Shown piece by piece: positions 8,699 through 17,198 of a stretch of DNA of 42,687 nucleotides. Each line of letters opens with the position of its first letter. Positions within the stretch are counted from its first letter, which is position 1. The notes below the pieces were generated by a model. The model did not search any database. It was not told the origin of the DNA and was given only the letters and a program-made list of their open reading frames with translations. Made by a program: the position numbers and the translations under genes. This DNA comes from Clostridia bacterium (GTDB taxonomy: Bacteria; Bacillota; Clostridia; Oscillospirales; CAG-382), in NCBI GenBank assembly GCA_017563195.1, contig JAFXDO010000006.1:1-42687 (forward strand), in the 5' to 3' direction.

Positions 8699-10227
8699 AA
8701 ACAATCAAAACTCTTACTTTTGCTATTATCCTTGCGACAATTCTCGTCACGAGCCTTACCCTAACCGCGTTTGCGACCAGCATCACCATCGACAGCGCGA
8801 CCGACGGCTCGGAATACTCGGCGTACAGACTTCTCACGGCGACCGACGGCGGCGACGGAAAGTTTTCCTACGGACTCAACGGCAGCTACGCCTCGGTTCT
8901 CGAGACCGTTACAGGTAAATCGACCGAATCGGATATCGTCGCATACATCAACTCGCTTGAAACCGCAGACGACGTCCGCGATTTCGCCGACGCTGTGTAT
9001 GCAGAAATCGTCGAATCGGCAATTGAAGCAGACTACACCGCAAGCGAAAACACCTTCGAATCGGTCGAGCAGGGCTATTACCTCATCGCCGAGACCAAGG
9101 TCGGCAACGCGGCAGACACCTTCTCGCTCGTAATGCTCGACACCGCCGGCAAGGACAACCTCACCGTAAACACCAAAGAGGGGCTCCCCACCATCGAAAA
9201 AAAGGTCTTCGAAATCAACGACTCGACCGGCGCCTCCTCTTGGGGCGACAGCGCAGACTACGACGTTAACGACGTTATCAAGTACAAGATCACCGGCAGC
9301 GTTTCCGAAAAGTACGACTACTACAACAGCTACTACTACGGCGTGACCGATATCATGGAAAAGGGTCTTACCTATAACGGCGACGCGAAGGTATATGCCA
9401 TCAACGGCAGCACCATGACCGAGCTTACCCCGCACTTCAGCTTCACGGTGACCAAAAACGAAGAAAGCGGCTTTGCAAACGGCTTCGTTGCAGAATCCAA
9501 CCTTAAGGAAATAAGCGGCATCAGCATCGACGGCGACACTCTCATCGTTATCGAATACACCGCAACGCTCAACGAGTACGCTGTCAAGGGCAAGCCCGGC
9601 AACGAAAACACAGTTTATCTCGAATACGAAAACAACCCCTACGTTGATGCAGACGGCGACAGCAACACCGTTGACAAGCCCGTCACGCCCGGCAAGACCG
9701 CTGAGGACGTAAACATCGTATTCACCTTCGCGGCGCTTGTAAATAAGGTCGACGGAGACCGAAACGCACTCGCAGGTGCAGGCTTTACCCTTTACAAGTG
9801 GAACGCAGAGACAGGCTATTGGGTAGCTGTCGGCGACGAGATTACCGAGGTTACGACCTTCAGCTTCGCAGGACTCGACGCAGGCAGATACAAGATCAGC
9901 GAGACCACCGTCCCCGAGGGCTACAACAAGGGTGAGGATATCGAGTTCAGCATCCTTGCGGAATACGACCTCACCACCGATCCCGACGCGCTCACCGCAC
10001 TTAAGGTAGCCGACGCAGAGGGCAACATCATTTCCGAGGGCGCGACTCCCACCTTCAGCATCGATCTCGAGAACGGCACCATCACCACCACGGTCGAAAA
10101 CCTTGCAGGCGCCGAGCTTCCCGAGACCGGCGGCATCGGCACAACGATATTCTATATCGCAGGCTCCATCCTCGCCATCGGCGCTATTGTTCTCCTCGTT
10201 TCCAAAAAGGTAATGGCAAAGAATTAA
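8695..10227 (+). CDS. Major (backbone) pilin with LPETGG sorting signal
   Basis: This is a shaft subunit of a sortase-assembled pilus, 510 residues. It has a signal peptide (1-27), an N-terminal domain, and a linker reading NTKEGLPTIEKKV (159-171) whose Lys161 is the best candidate for the pilin lysine joined by the sortase. Isopeptide-forming pilin domains follow, with TVYLEYENNPY, as in FimA/SpaA-type shafts. A C-terminal Cna-B domain carries an E-box-like YKISETTVPEGY. LPETGG starts at 475, followed by a membrane helix and KKVMAKN. The ATGA overlap with the adhesin frame gives translational coupling. Codon use is strongly biased, consistent with high expression. The function is well supported by domain order; the exact linking lysine is inference. 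Confidence 0.93.
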   Translation: MKTIKTLTFAIILATILVTSLTLTAFATSITIDSATDGSEYSAYRLLTATDGGDGKFSYGLNGSYASVLETVTGKSTESDIVAYINSLETADDVRDFADAVYAEIVESAIEADYTASENTFESVEQGYYLIAETKVGNAADTFSLVMLDTAGKDNLTVNTKEGLPTIEKKVFEINDSTGASSWGDSADYDVNDVIKYKITGSVSEKYDYYNSYYYGVTDIMEKGLTYNGDAKVYAINGSTMTELTPHFSFTVTKNEESGFANGFVAESNLKEISGISIDGDTLIVIEYTATLNEYAVKGKPGNENTVYLEYENNPYVDADGDSNTVDKPVTPGKTAEDVNIVFTFAALVNKVDGDRNALAGAGFTLYKWNAETGYWVAVGDEITEVTTFSFAGLDAGRYKISETTVPEGYNKGEDIEFSILAEYDLTTDPDALTALKVADAEGNIISEGATPTFSIDLENGTITTTVENLAGAELPETGGIGTTIFYIAGSILAIGAIVLLVSKKVMAKN

Positions 10228-10242
10228 TTGTTGATTTTTTAC

Positions 10243-10267
10243 GGGTGCCGTCAAAACGGCGGCACCC
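10243..10267 (+). other. Intercistronic hairpin between backbone pilin and sortase
   Basis: GGGTGCCG (10243-10250) pairs perfectly with CGGCACCC (10260-10267). No T-run follows on the plus strand, so it does not look like a classical terminator. A processing or stability element that keeps pilin message above sortase message is the likely role. Confidence 0.5.
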
Positions 10268-10292
10268 GATACAAAAACACGGACTGTTCAAT

Positions 10293-11117
10293 ATGAAAAA
10301 CAAGCTTTCAACCGTAATTTTAATATTGGTCTTTCTTATCGGGCTGTCCCTGCTTTTGTATCCGACGGTAAGCTCTTACCTGAACTCGCGCGTGCAATCC
10401 AAGGCGATCGCGCAGTACGTTGAAACCGTCGACAACCTCGACGACAGAGAAAAGGACGAGCTTATTTCCGCCGCAAGGGAATACAACGAATCGCTCGCAA
10501 GCGGTTATCCGAGCATCACGAAAATGACCGACGAGGAATGGAAGCTCTACTCCTCTCTGCTTGATATATCGGGCAACGGAATCATGGCATATATCGACAT
10601 CCCCGCGATAGACTGCCATCTGCCCATCTATCACGGCACCGACGACGACATCCTTCAGGTCGCGGCGGGGCACATCGTCAACACCTCTCTCCCCGTCGGC
10701 GGCGCAAGCACGCATTGCGTCATCTCGGGTCACAGAGGGCTTCCCTCCGCCGTGCTTTTTACAAATCTCGACAAGCTCGTCACGGGTGACGTCTTCACCG
10801 TGAGTGTTCTGGGCGAGACTCTTACCTATGAAATATACGATATCAAGACCGTGCTCCCGCACGAAATAGACAGCCTCGGGATCGAGGAAAACCAAGACCT
10901 ATGCACGCTTGTCACCTGCACGCCCTACGGCATAAACACCCACAGGCTCTGCCTTATGGCGCGCCGCACCGAGAACATAAACGATCTGTCGCAGATACGC
11001 GTCGTTGCCGAAGCGTCGCAGATAAGCACGCTCACGGTTGCGGGCTTCATTGCGGTCCCGCTTCTGATAATCCTGCTAATAATCGTACTACTCCCGAAAA
11101 AAGGAAGCCGTTCATGA
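10293..11117 (+). CDS. srtC: Class C (pilin-polymerising) sortase
   Basis: This is a cysteine transpeptidase that joins pilin subunits. The 274-residue protein has an N-terminal membrane helix (5-25), a catalytic sortase barrel, and a C-terminal membrane helix (about 245-268) followed by KKGSRS. Two membrane segments are the hallmark of class C enzymes. Active-site residues are His147 (ISGHRG), Cys209 (TLVTC) and Arg218 (INTHRL). A lid with a DPW/DPF motif, common in this class, is not obvious in the region before residue 95. The start chosen is the ATG just before KNKLSTV, where the hydrophobic helix begins. The stop overlaps the next start (ATGA), so the two are co-translated. Confidence 0.95.
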   Translation: MKNKLSTVILILVFLIGLSLLLYPTVSSYLNSRVQSKAIAQYVETVDNLDDREKDELISAAREYNESLASGYPSITKMTDEEWKLYSSLLDISGNGIMAYIDIPAIDCHLPIYHGTDDDILQVAAGHIVNTSLPVGGASTHCVISGHRGLPSAVLFTNLDKLVTGDVFTVSVLGETLTYEIYDIKTVLPHEIDSLGIEENQDLCTLVTCTPYGINTHRLCLMARRTENINDLSQIRVVAEASQISTLTVAGFIAVPLLIILLIIVLLPKKGSRS

Positions 11118-11749
11118 AAAAATCAATCATCCTTTTGCTGGCGCTCACGCTGTCGCTGCTTGCGGTCGGCGGTGTCGCCGCAGAGCAGCTCGAATTGAAT
11201 AAAAAGGGCTCGATCTCGGCATCGTTTGCCTGCGCGCACGGCTTCAAGAGCTACGGCAAGACGACGCTTTACCACGTTGCCGATGCGGTCGAAGACGAAA
11301 ACGGCTATAAGCTGGTGCTCACGACCGATTTTAAGGGAAGCGGTCTTTCGCTCGACGACGTCGAAAACCCGAAAACCGCCTCGACCTTCGAAAGATTCGC
11401 CCGTAGCCGCGGACTTTCGGGCGATACCCGCGATCTCGAAAACGGCAGCGTCACCTACGACGGGCTTTCGGCAGGACTTTACCTCATCGTGCACAAGGAC
11501 GACGATGAAAGAATAACCGAAGCTCTTCCCTTCTTTGTCTCTCTGCCCCGTACCGAGGACGGTAAGTACGTTTACGACGTAAACGCCGCGCCCAAGGTGC
11601 TTGTCAAGCACGCCGAGGGCGAGCTTCCTCCGTCGATACCGCAAACCGGTCAGCTTAAATGGCCGATCCCCGTGCTTGCATTTTCGGGAATCATCGTGTT
11701 CACGGTCGGTTGGGTGCTTTGCTTCAAGGCAAGGAGAGACGGCGAATGA
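11114..11749 (+). CDS. Small pilin with IPQTG sorting signal (likely basal or anchor pilin)
   Basis: This is a 211-residue secreted protein: signal peptide 1-24 (cut near VAA), one Cna-B-like domain with VTYDGLSAGLYLIVH, then IPQTG at 175-179. A membrane helix and the tail KARRDGE follow. The sorting motif differs from the LPETGG of the two larger pilins, which hints that a different sortase handles it. It lies between two sortase genes with 4-base overlaps on both sides (ATGA each time). Small Cna-B pilins of this kind usually form the base attached to the wall. That role is inferred from size and context. Confidence 0.85.
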   Translation: MKKSIILLLALTLSLLAVGGVAAEQLELNKKGSISASFACAHGFKSYGKTTLYHVADAVEDENGYKLVLTTDFKGSGLSLDDVENPKTASTFERFARSRGLSGDTRDLENGSVTYDGLSAGLYLIVHKDDDERITEALPFFVSLPRTEDGKYVYDVNAAPKVLVKHAEGELPPSIPQTGQLKWPIPVLAFSGIIVFTVGWVLCFKARRDGE

Positions 11750-12393
11750 AGCGCAGGGTCGGTATTGCATTGATGCTTTTCGGCGCTTTGCTTCTTACAG
11801 CAGCGCTGGCACTTGCGGCATATAACGCAAGCGAGGAAAACGAGGCGGAAAAAGCCTCGAGCGAATATCTTGAGAGATTGATCGCGGCGATTCCCGAATC
11901 ACCTGCGATCCCTAACGGCTCGGATGCCCCTTTGGACGTCGAGACCGATACCTCCGATGATCGCGAAGGCAGCCTGTCGGAGCCCGAATACGCCGACAAT
12001 ATGGCGGTTATCGAGCTTGACGGATACGAATTCGTCGGGTATATCTCCATCCCCAAGCTCGGCATTCAGCTTCCCGTAATGTCGGAAACCGAGGGCAAGC
12101 TTTTAAAGCTTTCGCCCTGCCGCTTCTCGGGCTCGCCGATGGCGGGGAACCTTGTCATCGGTGCGCACAATTACAGCAGGCATTTCGGAAGCATCGACGA
12201 GCTGTCGCAGGGGGACAGCGTGATTTTTGCGGATATGGAGGGCGGACTTTGGCGCTATCGCGTCGTCTTCGTCGAGATCCTCGATCCGAACAGCGTTGAA
12301 TATCTCACCGACGGCGAGTACCCGCTTACGCTTTACACCTGCGTATACGGCGGTAAGCAAAGAGTCACCGTCCGTTGCGAAGCAGAGGGTTGA
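11746..12393 (+). CDS. Second sortase of the pilus locus (likely wall-anchoring, class D/E-like)
   Basis: This is a 215-residue sortase with one N-terminal membrane helix (5-26), an acidic linker, and a compact sortase domain from about residue 90 (VGYISIPKLGIQLPV). The catalytic triad is visible: His141 (IGAHNYSRHFG), Cys199 (TLYTC) and Arg210 (RVTVRC). There is no C-terminal membrane helix, unlike the class C enzyme upstream. With two sortases and two kinds of sorting motif in one operon, a natural split is polymerisation by the class C enzyme and attachment to peptidoglycan by this one. The class label is approximate, judged from size and TLYTC. Confidence 0.92.
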   Translation: MKRRVGIALMLFGALLLTAALALAAYNASEENEAEKASSEYLERLIAAIPESPAIPNGSDAPLDVETDTSDDREGSLSEPEYADNMAVIELDGYEFVGYISIPKLGIQLPVMSETEGKLLKLSPCRFSGSPMAGNLVIGAHNYSRHFGSIDELSQGDSVIFADMEGGLWRYRVVFVEILDPNSVEYLTDGEYPLTLYTCVYGGKQRVTVRCEAEG

Positions 12394-12399
12394 TAGATT

Positions 12400-12972
12400 A
12401 TGGAACAGCGAAGATTTATAGATTTTTTGAACGTCATAGAAAAGCTCAAGTGCAACACGAGGCATTCCTACACCTCGTCGGGCAGGAAGGAAAGCGTCGC
12501 AGAGCATTCCTGGCGGCTTGCCGTTATGGCGATGCTTTGCCGCGATGAATTTCCCACCGTTGACGTTGACCGTGTCGTGAAAATGTGTCTTATCCACGAT
12601 TTCGGCGAGGCGCTGACGGGCGATATTCCCGCATTTTACAAGACCGAGGAGCACGAGGCTGTCGAGGACAGGGCGACCGACGCGCTCATATCCACGCTTC
12701 CCGAGCCGTATAAAAGCGAATTTTCGGCGTTATTCGACGAAATGGACCGAATGCAGACGCTCGAGGCAAGGCTTTTCAAGGCGCTTGACAATATGGAGGC
12801 GGTCATATCTCACAACGAATCGGATATTTCGACCTGGATCCCGCTTGAATACGAGGAAAACCTGCGTTACGGCGAAGAAAACGTACAATTTTCGGAATGG
12901 ACGCGTAAGCTCAAGGAGGAGATCAACCGCGACAGCATCGAAAAGATAAACAAGGCAACTACAAACGGTTAA
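12400..12972 (+). CDS. HD-domain phosphohydrolase (YfbR/HDDC2-like)
   Basis: This is a cytoplasmic metal-dependent phosphohydrolase of 190 residues, close to YfbR/HDDC2 in length and motif spacing. Metal and catalytic residues are visible: His36 (VAEHSW), His66-Asp67 (CLIHDFGEALTGDIP) and a later Asp in KALDNME. Members whose activity is known remove phosphate from deoxynucleoside monophosphates. It begins seven bases after the second sortase and ends at a strong terminator, so it is last in the pilus transcription unit. It has no obvious pilus role. Substrate is inferred from family resemblance only. Confidence 0.88.
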   Translation: MEQRRFIDFLNVIEKLKCNTRHSYTSSGRKESVAEHSWRLAVMAMLCRDEFPTVDVDRVVKMCLIHDFGEALTGDIPAFYKTEEHEAVEDRATDALISTLPEPYKSEFSALFDEMDRMQTLEARLFKALDNMEAVISHNESDISTWIPLEYEENLRYGEENVQFSEWTRKLKEEINRDSIEKINKATTNG

Positions 12973-12974
12973 AT

Positions 12975-13013
12975 AAAAATCGAGCTCCAACTTGAAATTG
13001 AAGCTCGATTTTT
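12975..13013. terminator. Bidirectional terminator between pilus operon and sigma genes
   Basis: A perfect 12-bp stem AAAAATCGAGCT (12975-12986) pairs with 13002-13013 and has T- and A-runs on either side. It lies between converging genes and can end transcription from both. Confidence 0.85.
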
Positions 13014-13085
13014 TGTTGTTTCAAAGGAATAAAGAACCGGCTTGACGCGTCCGATAGCTTCGCCGTGAAGCTCGTTTTGATTCTT

Positions 13086-14711
13086 TTACTCCTCGACGGA
13101 CATCCAGCAGCCCTCTGCGCCGACGCCGTTTTCGGGCGGGGTAAGCAGTCGCTTTTCGATAAGGCATTCGATGACCGAGTCGAGGATCGGCATATTCGCA
13201 AGAGAGTTTGCGAAGCGCCACTCACCCAAAAGGTGCGCAGGGATCGATTCCCTGATAAGCTGTGCAAGCTTTTCGGCAACCGCCTCTGCGTACTCCTCAA
13301 AGCCCTCGTTGTCGAGTCCGTGGCTGATTCGGAAGAGATTTTCACGGTCCTCCTGCTTGCAGGCGAGGATCTTGGTGTAAAGCGTGTCGTCCTCACGGAA
13401 GAGATAGCCGCATTCGATCGCCTTTGCCGCCTGCTCCTTTTCGGTTTCGCTCAGGGATCTTACGTCGATGCCGTCAATTGCGCGTATTGTAAGCTGTAGC
13501 TGAGGGTCGAGCGAGACGTTATGACCGCAGCTGAAGTGCTTTCTGATACGGGTAACGTAGATGTTATCCAGGCGAACCTGCTTGTATCCGCACACGTTAT
13601 CCGCGGCGATGCCGTCCCAGCCGCCGCCGTAAAGCATGCCGTTGTCCTCATAGCCGAACACGGTAAAGGGGCGTTCGGTCTCTGTCACGTCGGCAAAATG
13701 GTTTTTCTTCAGCGCCCTGTTCACAGAACGGTGAAACGCATCAGCGATCGTCGATATCTGCTGCCAGAGAATGAGGTTCATATCGACTCTCTTGTTAAGA
13801 TACGGGAAGCCGAGATATTCGTCCTTGTGGAGGTCGATATATTCTCTTATTTTGTCGCATAGCATCGGAAGCTGCTCGTTATATATCGCGTGCGCCTTTT
13901 CGAGCATTTCCTTTTCGAGTAACACGAAATTGATGATATATTTGCCGTTGTCGGTGCGGCGCAAAAATCCGTATTCACCGTTTTCGCCCCTGCGAAGGAT
14001 CTCGAGCTCCTCCTCGACGTATACCGTCGGAACGTTAAGCTGCTCGGCGATCTCGGAAGCGCTCATAGGCTTTTTGCGGCAAAGCCAGATTACGTGATTC
14101 GAGAATTTTCTGCAAAAGCCCTCCCTCGGGTCGCCCCAAGAGGGGTTACCGGTGCCCCAAATCACAAAGTTGATGTCGTCAAGCGATACCGGCTTGGTAT
14201 GGTTTTCTGTCATTTCTTCCACCTCGTTTTTGATCTTTTGCCTTGCCGAAAAGAGTCGCTGACGCACCGCGCCCTCGCTCGTGCCCTGTATGCTTGCTAT
14301 TTCCGAGGTCGTAAGCCCGTCTATGTAGAACATTATCATCACCTCGCGGTAGGCTTTGGTGAGGAACGCTATTCTGCGATAGACCGCGCTCAGAAGCGCG
14401 TCGTCATTGTCGTCGGCTTCTTCCTCAGTGACGGTAAGGAGAACGCTCTCCGGATCGCCCTCGTAAAACACCTCCGAGCGTTTTCTGCGTTTTTCGGAGT
14501 AGTCTGCGTATACGTTTCGCGCTATCCGCCAGATGAACGGATAGGCTTTTTCAACCTCGCCCTCGGTCTTTGCCGCCTTTACAAGCGCAAAAACGATATC
14601 CGAGCAAAGCTCCTCCGCCTCGTGGCTGTCGTTGGTTCTTGCATAGCAGAAGCCGAACAGGCTCTCGAGCAGGCTGTCGTCGATAATTTTCAGCAGGTCT
14701 TGTTTTTTCAT
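13086..14711 (-). CDS. ECF-type sigma factor with about 370-residue C-terminal extension (paralogue A)
   Basis: This is a 541-residue regulator. The N-terminal third is an ECF sigma-70 core: region 2 (about 10-80, SLFGFCYARTNDSHEAEELC ... FIWRIARNVYADY) and region 4 (about 105-165, LTTSEIASIQGTSEGAVRQR). A short GNPSWGDPREGF stretch is followed by a winged-helix-like segment (PMSASEIAEQLNVPTVYVEEEL). About 300 residues of unrecognised sequence follow. Ordinary ECF factors have about 170-200 residues. The start is fixed by GGAG in front of ATG at 14711 and by a promoter at 14790-14817. The extension probably senses a signal or replaces an anti-sigma factor; that is inference. It lies convergent to the pilus operon. 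Confidence 0.82.
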   Translation of the reverse strand: MKKQDLLKIIDDSLLESLFGFCYARTNDSHEAEELCSDIVFALVKAAKTEGEVEKAYPFIWRIARNVYADYSEKRRKRSEVFYEGDPESVLLTVTEEEADDNDDALLSAVYRRIAFLTKAYREVMIMFYIDGLTTSEIASIQGTSEGAVRQRLFSARQKIKNEVEEMTENHTKPVSLDDINFVIWGTGNPSWGDPREGFCRKFSNHVIWLCRKKPMSASEIAEQLNVPTVYVEEELEILRRGENGEYGFLRRTDNGKYIINFVLLEKEMLEKAHAIYNEQLPMLCDKIREYIDLHKDEYLGFPYLNKRVDMNLILWQQISTIADAFHRSVNRALKKNHFADVTETERPFTVFGYEDNGMLYGGGWDGIAADNVCGYKQVRLDNIYVTRIRKHFSCGHNVSLDPQLQLTIRAIDGIDVRSLSETEKEQAAKAIECGYLFREDDTLYTKILACKQEDRENLFRISHGLDNEGFEEYAEAVAEKLAQLIRESIPAHLLGEWRFANSLANMPILDSVIECLIEKRLLTPPENGVGAEGCWMSVEE

Positions 14712-14789
14712 GGTTTTCTCCAAGCGATTGATCAATGCTTTCACCCTTATAGTCGGCAAGCACATCAAAACGTTAGGCGGTTTTGAAAA

Positions 14790-14817
14790 ATTATATCATA
14801 AAAATTCTTTGGTCCAA
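14790..14817 (-). promoter_or_regulatory. Sigma-A-type promoter of sigma paralogue A
   Basis: On the minus strand TTGGAC (14817-14812) and TATAAT (14795-14790) are 16 bp apart. It lies in the 127-base gap between the two sigma genes, so the downstream paralogue can be transcribed independently, with a leader of about 70 nt. Confidence 0.75.
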
Positions 14818-14838
14818 ATAGCCTCGCGGCACCCTCGT

Positions 14839-16479
14839 CTACCTTAATTTGAAATACGCACCTATCGCAGGCGTCGTGCCCTCGTCGTATTTGAGCCAAC
14901 CGATCTCAAGCGCGTGCTTGACGATATATCCGAGCGTGTGGCTTGTAGTGCAAACCGACCCGACCAGCGCGTCGATAACGGTTTTGTTCTTGCGGATGCT
15001 TTCGGGCAGATCGACAAAAAGGATATCACGCACGGTGCGGTTTATGCCGTCAAGCAGCTCGTTCAGCATGCCGTGCAGCTCCTTTTGGCGTTCGGTGCAG
15101 GCGTCAAGATCCCTGCCGCGACTTTTCTTTTTGCACACCCTTGCGAATTCGTCTGTTACGCTTTGCCTGATAACAGCCACGCGCGGGATATATTTATCCT
15201 TGCTTTTGAAGGCGTATCCGTATTCCGTAAGCCTTTCGGCAACCGCTTTGTTGTCGGGATTCTTCCCCTCAACCATCAGCAAAAGCTCGTGCGTCTCCTC
15301 AGTCGAAAGATTCGCAGGCGTTCTGTCCGAGATCCCCGCATAGCCGAAGCGATAATGAATAAATCCGTTGCTTTGACAATGGTAGCCCACAAAGTCGGGG
15401 GCGGAATCATACCTTTCAAAAGCCAAAACGTCCCATATTCCGTTGTTTTCGCGCTCGGTGCTTCCGAGCCTCACCTCGGGTGTGCTTTCGCATAGCGAAT
15501 ACAAGCCCTTGTACAGGTTGAGCAGAAGCATCCATTTTGCCTCATCGTAGCTTTGATACTCACCGTAACAGGACAGCCCCGCCGCCTCATACTGCGACAC
15601 GAGGCAGTCTGCGCACTCGGTCAAAAGCGAAACCAACCGCGGCATCACGCCCTCGTAATAATAGTGAAGCCTTTCCTGTGCGTCGCGGCTTATGATCGGA
15701 AATGCCGTTTCATATTTGTCGCCGTTCATAACAAGAAGCGACTGCGACGCCAAATGACATGCGGTATCCTCGACGTACGGCAAAGCGACGCCTATTTCTA
15801 TCGCAAGCTCCTCGACGGTCATGGGGTTATCGTAGCACGCGAGGAAGATATTCTGGTTCAGCTTGGGATCCATCAAGGTCCAGGGCTGACCGAGCGTGCC
15901 GGGTCTTGTACACACGTTTGTGTATACTATCTCTTCGGGGTCGTAGCTGCGTTTTCCGAATTCTCTTGCCAATTCCATACCTTCTTTCAAAATCTGTCTT
16001 GCACGGAAAAGCCTTTGCTTAACCGCGCTTTCCGAAAGCGAAAGCCTCGATGCGATCTCCCGAACTCTTTTATCCTCGATATAATACGAAACGATAATAT
16101 CGCGGTAGTCGCTCTTGATGAACGCCAGCTCTCGCCGAAGCAGGGCGATTTGCTCCGATCGGATCATTTCATCAAGCGCGCTTTTGCCGTTATCGCCGAT
16201 CTCGTGATCGCTTACGTCAAGCCCCGATATCGCCGTGCGGCGGTCGTGCTTTTCCTTCGCCCATGCCGAATAGCGGTTGCGCGCGATCCGCCAGACCCAC
16301 GCGGAAAAGCTGCTCGGAGTCACGCCCTTGTTCAGCGCGGTTATAACGTTAAGGGTGATATCCTGCGTAAGATCCTCGGCGTCCGTACTGCTTCCCGTCT
16401 TTTTCAAGCAAAAGTAGAACAGCTTTTCCAAATAGCTGTCAGTGAATTCCTTTATCAAGCCGTTTTGCATTTCAGCCAT
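14839..16479 (-). CDS. ECF-type sigma factor with about 370-residue C-terminal extension (paralogue B)
   Basis: This 546-residue protein has the same architecture as its downstream neighbour. Sigma region 2 is at about 12-80 (LFYFCLKKTGSSTDAEDLTQD ... WVWRIARNRYSAWA), and region 4 at about 110-168 (REIASRLSLSESAVKQRLF). A PGTLGQPW stretch follows, then a winged-helix-like segment (PMTVEELAIEIGVALPYVED), then a long extension ending in GTTPAIGAYFKL. The two share domain order and local motifs but have diverged strongly. The AGGAGG site is only two bases from the first ATG and eleven from a second ATG (MQNG, at 16470), so the exact start is uncertain. No anti-sigma gene lies beside either, suggesting self-contained regulation. 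Confidence 0.82.
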   Translation of the reverse strand: MAEMQNGLIKEFTDSYLEKLFYFCLKKTGSSTDAEDLTQDITLNVITALNKGVTPSSFSAWVWRIARNRYSAWAKEKHDRRTAISGLDVSDHEIGDNGKSALDEMIRSEQIALLRRELAFIKSDYRDIIVSYYIEDKRVREIASRLSLSESAVKQRLFRARQILKEGMELAREFGKRSYDPEEIVYTNVCTRPGTLGQPWTLMDPKLNQNIFLACYDNPMTVEELAIEIGVALPYVEDTACHLASQSLLVMNGDKYETAFPIISRDAQERLHYYYEGVMPRLVSLLTECADCLVSQYEAAGLSCYGEYQSYDEAKWMLLLNLYKGLYSLCESTPEVRLGSTERENNGIWDVLAFERYDSAPDFVGYHCQSNGFIHYRFGYAGISDRTPANLSTEETHELLLMVEGKNPDNKAVAERLTEYGYAFKSKDKYIPRVAVIRQSVTDEFARVCKKKSRGRDLDACTERQKELHGMLNELLDGINRTVRDILFVDLPESIRKNKTVIDALVGSVCTTSHTLGYIVKHALEIGWLKYDEGTTPAIGAYFKLR

Positions 16480-16570
16480 CGCCTCCTTTCGCTAATATAG
16501 TGTGACGATTTTGAATTCGGTTACATTCTTTTTTTATTTTATCACAAAATCACACGCAAGTCCACAATCG

Positions 16571-16606
16571 ACAAAACAAAATCACCGCCGAGCAGACTCG
16601 ACGGTG
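16571..16606 (-). terminator. Terminator of the tyrosine phosphatase gene
   Basis: Arms 16583-16592 and 16597-16606 form a 10-bp stem with one mismatch and a four-base loop. On the minus strand it runs into ATTTTGTTTTG. It lies just past the phosphatase stop. Confidence 0.8.
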
Positions 16607-16615
16607 GGTTGAGTG

Positions 16616-17083
16616 TTATTCGGTTAATTCATCAAAGAGACCCTTACAACCGTCGAAAATGTCGCGGTATGCGATATCGAAGCGGTCGGAGTACCAAGGG
16701 TCGGCGACGTCGCCGCCGCGGGAGGTATAGTCCATCATCTTGCGTATCTTCCCCTGCGGGTCGGAGCCGAAAATACGGTGCATATTGCGGATATTGCTCG
16801 AATCCATCCCGATAAACAGGTCGTATTTTTCGTAATCCTCTCGCGTAAGCCGTACTGCGCGCTTGCCGGTGCAGTCGATGCCGTGCCTCTTCAGCTCGGC
16901 ACGCGCGGGCGGGTAGACGGGGTTTCCGATCCCGTTCCACGATATTTCCTCACTGCTCGTGGCGGAAGACGCGACGAAAAATCCTCTTGAAAGCCCATTT
17001 TCCTCAAGCATATTCTTAAAAATGAACTCCGCCATCGGCGAGCGACATATATTCCCATGACAGACAAACATAATTCTTTTCAT
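16616..17083 (-). CDS. Low-molecular-weight protein tyrosine phosphatase
   Basis: This 155-residue cytosolic phosphatase has the canonical P-loop CHGNICRS (nucleophile Cys8, Arg14) at its N-terminus. The general-acid loop is ADPWY (Asp128), and the helical tail has normal family length. Such enzymes remove phosphate from tyrosine, or sometimes arginine, in bacterial signalling and capsule export systems. No tyrosine kinase or capsule gene is visible in the window, so the partner is unknown. It has its own consensus promoter (17154-17181) facing away from nagA and its own terminator, so it is a single-gene unit. Confidence 0.95.
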   Translation of the reverse strand: MKRIMFVCHGNICRSPMAEFIFKNMLEENGLSRGFFVASSATSSEEISWNGIGNPVYPPARAELKRHGIDCTGKRAVRLTREDYEKYDLFIGMDSSNIRNMHRIFGSDPQGKIRKMMDYTSRGGDVADPWYSDRFDIAYRDIFDGCKGLFDELTE

Positions 17084-17153
17084 ATTTCACCTTTAAACTG
17101 ATATTGATCGGTTTTTTTCGTTTTGGAAGCGTTTGTTTCCTTTTCTATAATCA

Positions 17154-17181
17154 ATTATAATTAATTGGAAAAGGCTGTCAA
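17154..17181 (-). promoter_or_regulatory. Promoter of the tyrosine phosphatase gene
   Basis: TTGACA (17181-17176, minus strand) and TATAAT (17159-17154) have a 16-bp spacer. The -10 lies inside an AT-rich near-palindrome (CAATTATAATTAATTG) that could also be an operator in this divergent region. Confidence 0.75.
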
Positions 17182-17198
17182 TCTTTTTTGCTAAACTA

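Noticed and set aside
10243..10267. Rho-independent terminator after the backbone pilin
   Set aside because: The hairpin is not followed by a T-run on the plus strand and the next gene is clearly part of the same operon.
10901..11113. Longer start for the small IPQTG pilin overlapping the sortase gene
   Set aside because: The signal peptide begins at the ATG at 11114, which forms an ATGA overlap with the sortase stop; the extra 71 codons are a shadow of the sortase.
16500..16545. ECF-type autoregulatory promoter (TGTAAC ... CGTC) before sigma paralogue B
   Set aside because: TGTAAC and CGTCAC are both present but only about 12 bp apart, too close for the 16-17 bp ECF spacing.
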